From: Falsiphaeobacter marinintestinus | GTDB taxonomy: Bacteria; Pseudomonadota; Alphaproteobacteria; Rhodobacterales; Rhodobacteraceae | Assembly: GCF_007923355.1 (NCBI RefSeq) | Contig: NZ_VOGO01000008.1 | Span: forward strand, 62,001 to 126,000 | DNA: 64,000 nt | Direction of reading: 5' to 3' | In this document: piece after piece, positions 61,914-64,000 of the stretch | How positions within the stretch are numbered: the first letter of the stretch is position 1 | How the letters are laid out: each line of letters starts with the position of its first letter | Translations under genes and position numbers: made by a program | The notes under the pieces: generated by a model | What the model was told of the DNA's origin: nothing | The model's database searches: none | Seen by the model: only the letters and a program-made list of their open reading frames with translations

Positions 61914-63277
61914 CAGGGTTTTTCGCCTTTCGCTTTCACCCAGCTTAGCAAAACAAGACCGATGACGAAAAGCAAGATTACCGGCGACAGGCCCAGACGG
62001 GCGTTTTCGGTCACTGCCGTCACAATCCCGATCAGCATTGGCGCGATAAACGACGTTGCCCGGCCAGACAGACCATACAGTCCGAAATACTCTGTCGGGG
62101 CATCCGGGTCCGAATGGCGCACCATCAACGACCGGCTTGCGGATTGCAGAACCCCGCCCATGCCGCCGATCAGCGCACCAAGGATGAAGAACACTGTATC
62201 CGGCAAGGTCGATCCTTCGGCCAGCGGAATGCCAAACGCCTGATCCCGCGACATCGACACAAGCGTGATACAGACAAAGATCAGAACCCAGATCGCTGCA
62301 ATGATCACTGGTTTCGGGCCGAACCGCCGGTCAGCCTTGCCGCCCAGATAGCTGAAGATCACCGACGATATCAGCGCCACGATCCCGAAAACGCCGATCT
62401 CGGTAATGCTCCAGTCCAGCACCAGAAGCGCATAGGTGCCGCCAAAACTGTACAACCCGTTCAGCGCATCGCGATAGAACATCGACGAACCCAGATAGGC
62501 GAACAGGCTGGTCCGGTTCACCAACCCTTTGACCAGCGTCCAAAGCGCGCGCAGCGCGTCGCCCAGACTGGCGTGGTCATTGGTTTTCCCGTCGTCGCGC
62601 ACCCACAGGAAATAGGGGATCATGAAAACCGCGAACCACAATGCTGTAACCGGCCCCACGGCCCGAGTGCCTTCGCGCTCGGTGGCGTTCAGACCAAAGA
62701 TCGGATCCAGCCCGATCAGGGTCTTGCCATTGCCCTGTTCGGCAAAGAACAGCAGAAAGATCAAAAGCGCGACGAACCCGCCCAGATAGCCGAAGGCAAA
62801 CCCCGACCCGGAAATGGCGCCGATTTCTTCGTCATCGCCCAAACTCGGTAACTGCGAATTCACGAAAATCAAGGCAAATTCGGCGCCGATAAACCCGATG
62901 CCAAACGACATCAGCATCCACCACATGTTCGACCCGTCCGGCTGCGCAAACCACAGCGCGCCTGCGCCAACGACATACATGGCAGAAAACACACCGATCC
63001 ACGGGATACGTTTGCCAGACAGATCCGCCATTGCGCCAAGGACCGGCGCGCCAAACCCAATGATCAACCCGGTGATCGTCAGCCCCAGCGCCCATGTGCT
63101 TTGCGCGCGGGCATCTGCTGCGGCCTCGGTTAAGCCCATTCCGGCAAAATGCGCGGTGGCGACGCTGGCGAAATAGGGGCCAAAGATAAAGGTCACCAAC
63201 AATGTATGGTAAGGCTGGCTGGCCCAATCAAAGAAGTACCAGCCCCAAATCCGCTTGCGTGGTGTCACTGTGCTCAT
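61913..63277 (-). CDS. MFS transporter, UMF1 family
   Basis: 454 residues from ATG 63277. The beginning RKRIWGWYFFDWASQPYHTLLVTFIFGPYF is diagnostic of the UMF1/Atg22-like group; about twelve helices follow. Amino-acid efflux is known for Atg22 in yeast vacuoles; bacterial substrates are unknown. GGAGA lies too close to this ATG; ATG 63292 (with GGAAAG) is a good alternative and adds five residues. It leads a possible operon with mepA and the phytase-like gene. Confidence 0.85.
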   Translation of the reverse strand: MSTVTPRKRIWGWYFFDWASQPYHTLLVTFIFGPYFASVATAHFAGMGLTEAAADARAQSTWALGLTITGLIIGFGAPVLGAMADLSGKRIPWIGVFSAMYVVGAGALWFAQPDGSNMWWMLMSFGIGFIGAEFALIFVNSQLPSLGDDEEIGAISGSGFAFGYLGGFVALLIFLLFFAEQGNGKTLIGLDPIFGLNATEREGTRAVGPVTALWFAVFMIPYFLWVRDDGKTNDHASLGDALRALWTLVKGLVNRTSLFAYLGSSMFYRDALNGLYSFGGTYALLVLDWSITEIGVFGIVALISSVIFSYLGGKADRRFGPKPVIIAAIWVLIFVCITLVSMSRDQAFGIPLAEGSTLPDTVFFILGALIGGMGGVLQSASRSLMVRHSDPDAPTEYFGLYGLSGRATSFIAPMLIGIVTAVTENARLGLSPVILLFVIGLVLLSWVKAKGEKP

Positions 63278-63474
63278 TCTCCGCCCCCCCATTCTTTCCA
63301 ATGGATTAAGACCGTTTGTGCACAAATAAAGCAAGTCTGACAAAGACATGATGCCGATCTGGGTTCAATTTTCACCATCTCGGTGTGACCACACCCCGGA
63401 TCACGCGCGTCTTCACTTGTCCTTTGCGCAAGCAGCCATTACGTCTTTGCCAGACAAGACGGAGAGACACGACA

Positions 63475-63762
63475 ATGATGGCAATCTACGGACCGCTGCA
63501 GCTTATCCTAAGCGTGGCCTATTTCTTCGTCATCGTGCACGTGATCATGAGCTGGCTGATCAATTTCCAGATCCTCAACCTGCATCAGCAGGTCGTGGCG
63601 CAGATCTGGTACGGTCTGAACCGTGTCCTTGAACCGATCTATGCCCCGATCCGGCGCATCCTGCCCGATACAGGCGGCTTGGATCTGGCCCCCTTGGTCG
63701 CGTTCCTGATCATCATATCGCTACAGAACTATATCCTGCCTACCATATTTGGATTTATGTAG
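63475..63762 (+). CDS. YggT family membrane protein
   Basis: 95 residues from ATG 63475 with GGAGAG about nine bases upstream. Two hydrophobic helices (LILSVAYFFVIVHVIMSWLI and LAPLVAFLIIISLQNYILP) flank the conserved loop VLEPIYAPIRRILPDTGGLDLAP. Roles proposed for YggT include cell-division and osmotic stress; nothing specific is shown here. Confidence 0.9.
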   Translation: MMAIYGPLQLILSVAYFFVIVHVIMSWLINFQILNLHQQVVAQIWYGLNRVLEPIYAPIRRILPDTGGLDLAPLVAFLIIISLQNYILPTIFGFM

Positions 63763-63850
63763 CCTGCCGCCCCTTGTTCACGGATTCTGAGTATGTGAGA
63801 CTGCATCCTCAAGAGCAGTAGCACCAACAGATGACGTGAGGCCCCCGTTC

Positions 63851-64000
63851 ATGCCCCAAGCGGACCAGATCCTGCGGGATGTGTTTGGATTCGATGATTT
63901 CCGGCCCGGACAGGGCGAAATCGTCGATGCAGTGGCGCAGGGCGAAAACGTTCTGGCCATCATGCCCACCGGCGGCGGCAAATCCCTTTGTTTCCAACTT
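63851..64000 (+). CDS. recQ: ATP-dependent DNA helicase RecQ (N-terminal part)
   Basis: ATG 63851, with GAGG nine bases upstream, opens a frame that reaches the window edge (50 codons). It has the RecQ start DVFGFDDFRPGQGEIVDAV and Walker A IMPTGGGKSLCFQL. RecQ unwinds DNA in repair and recombination. The C-terminal part lies outside the window. Confidence 0.9.
   Translation, partial: MPQADQILRDVFGFDDFRPGQGEIVDAVAQGENVLAIMPTGGGKSLCFQL

Noticed and set aside
1-64000. CRISPR arrays, insertion sequences, prophage or integrative elements
   Set aside because: No regular short direct repeats with spacers, transposase, integrase or phage gene motifs were seen; the repeats found are scattered intergenic palindromes.

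Overview
The window looks like chromosome from a GC-rich alphaproteobacterium, most likely a marine Rhodobacteraceae (Roseobacter-group) strain. The base for this is the third-position GC bias of nearly every gene, the dense ATGA/GTGA start-stop overlaps, and typical content: GcvT-family demethylating dehydrogenases, a large FtsK with an acidic/proline-rich linker, HspQ, a homocysteine methyltransferase, a 1-Cys peroxiredoxin and an MFS protein of the UMF1 type. I see no insertion sequence, prophage, CRISPR array, rRNA or tRNA. The taxonomic call is inference from gene style, not from a marker search.

Layout. 1-13938: a flavoprotein, a small HNH protein, a DMT exporter, a UbiH-type hydroxylase, an amidase, an aminotransferase, then ftsK-lolA, a lytic-transglycosylase-like lipoprotein, an AEC transporter, hspQ and a gamma-glutamyltransferase. 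14144-14974: a STAS/HATPase anti-sigma pair. 15064-24551: a thiolase, then an XRE-cupin regulator with two matched operator-like palindromes, leading a tight operon (GFA protein, two 815-residue GcvT/FAD dehydrogenases, a zinc-less alcohol dehydrogenase homologue and a homocysteine S-methyltransferase) that reads like a methylated-amine (betaine/dimethylglycine/sarcosine) demethylation route. 24666-34019: mixed housekeeping (RarD, RluA, glycosyltransferases, aldehyde dehydrogenase, peroxiredoxin, a thioredoxin/DUF255 protein with a DsbD-alpha-like tail). 34264-37468: a desaturase, then an unambiguous cobalamin riboswitch ahead of an unrecognised 100-residue protein and an MFS transporter. 37545-42796: TrhO, then PncA, a hybrid histidine kinase and PncB (NAD salvage).

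42769-52074 (minus strand) is the most striking locus: a peptide/dipeptide-type ABC importer (binding protein, two permeases, double ATPase) with a gene for a prokaryotic pentameric ligand-gated ion channel between the binding protein and the first permease, followed by overlapping genes for an alpha/beta hydrolase, an aldehyde dehydrogenase and a DMT exporter. This suggests one unit that senses, imports and degrades one compound.

52235-64000: panB-panC, glpK, idi, a c-type cytochrome, a P1 peptidase, an SDR, the ribosome-rescue factor arfB, a tiny independent transcription unit with an 18-codon ORF behind a 14-nt perfect Shine-Dalgarno sequence, a queuosine-precursor transporter, a phytase-like esterase lipoprotein, mepA, a UMF1 transporter, a YggT protein, and the start of recQ at the right edge. 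Long palindromes of one sequence family recur in six intergenic gaps.

All function calls are by reading motifs and family resemblance; no database search was run.
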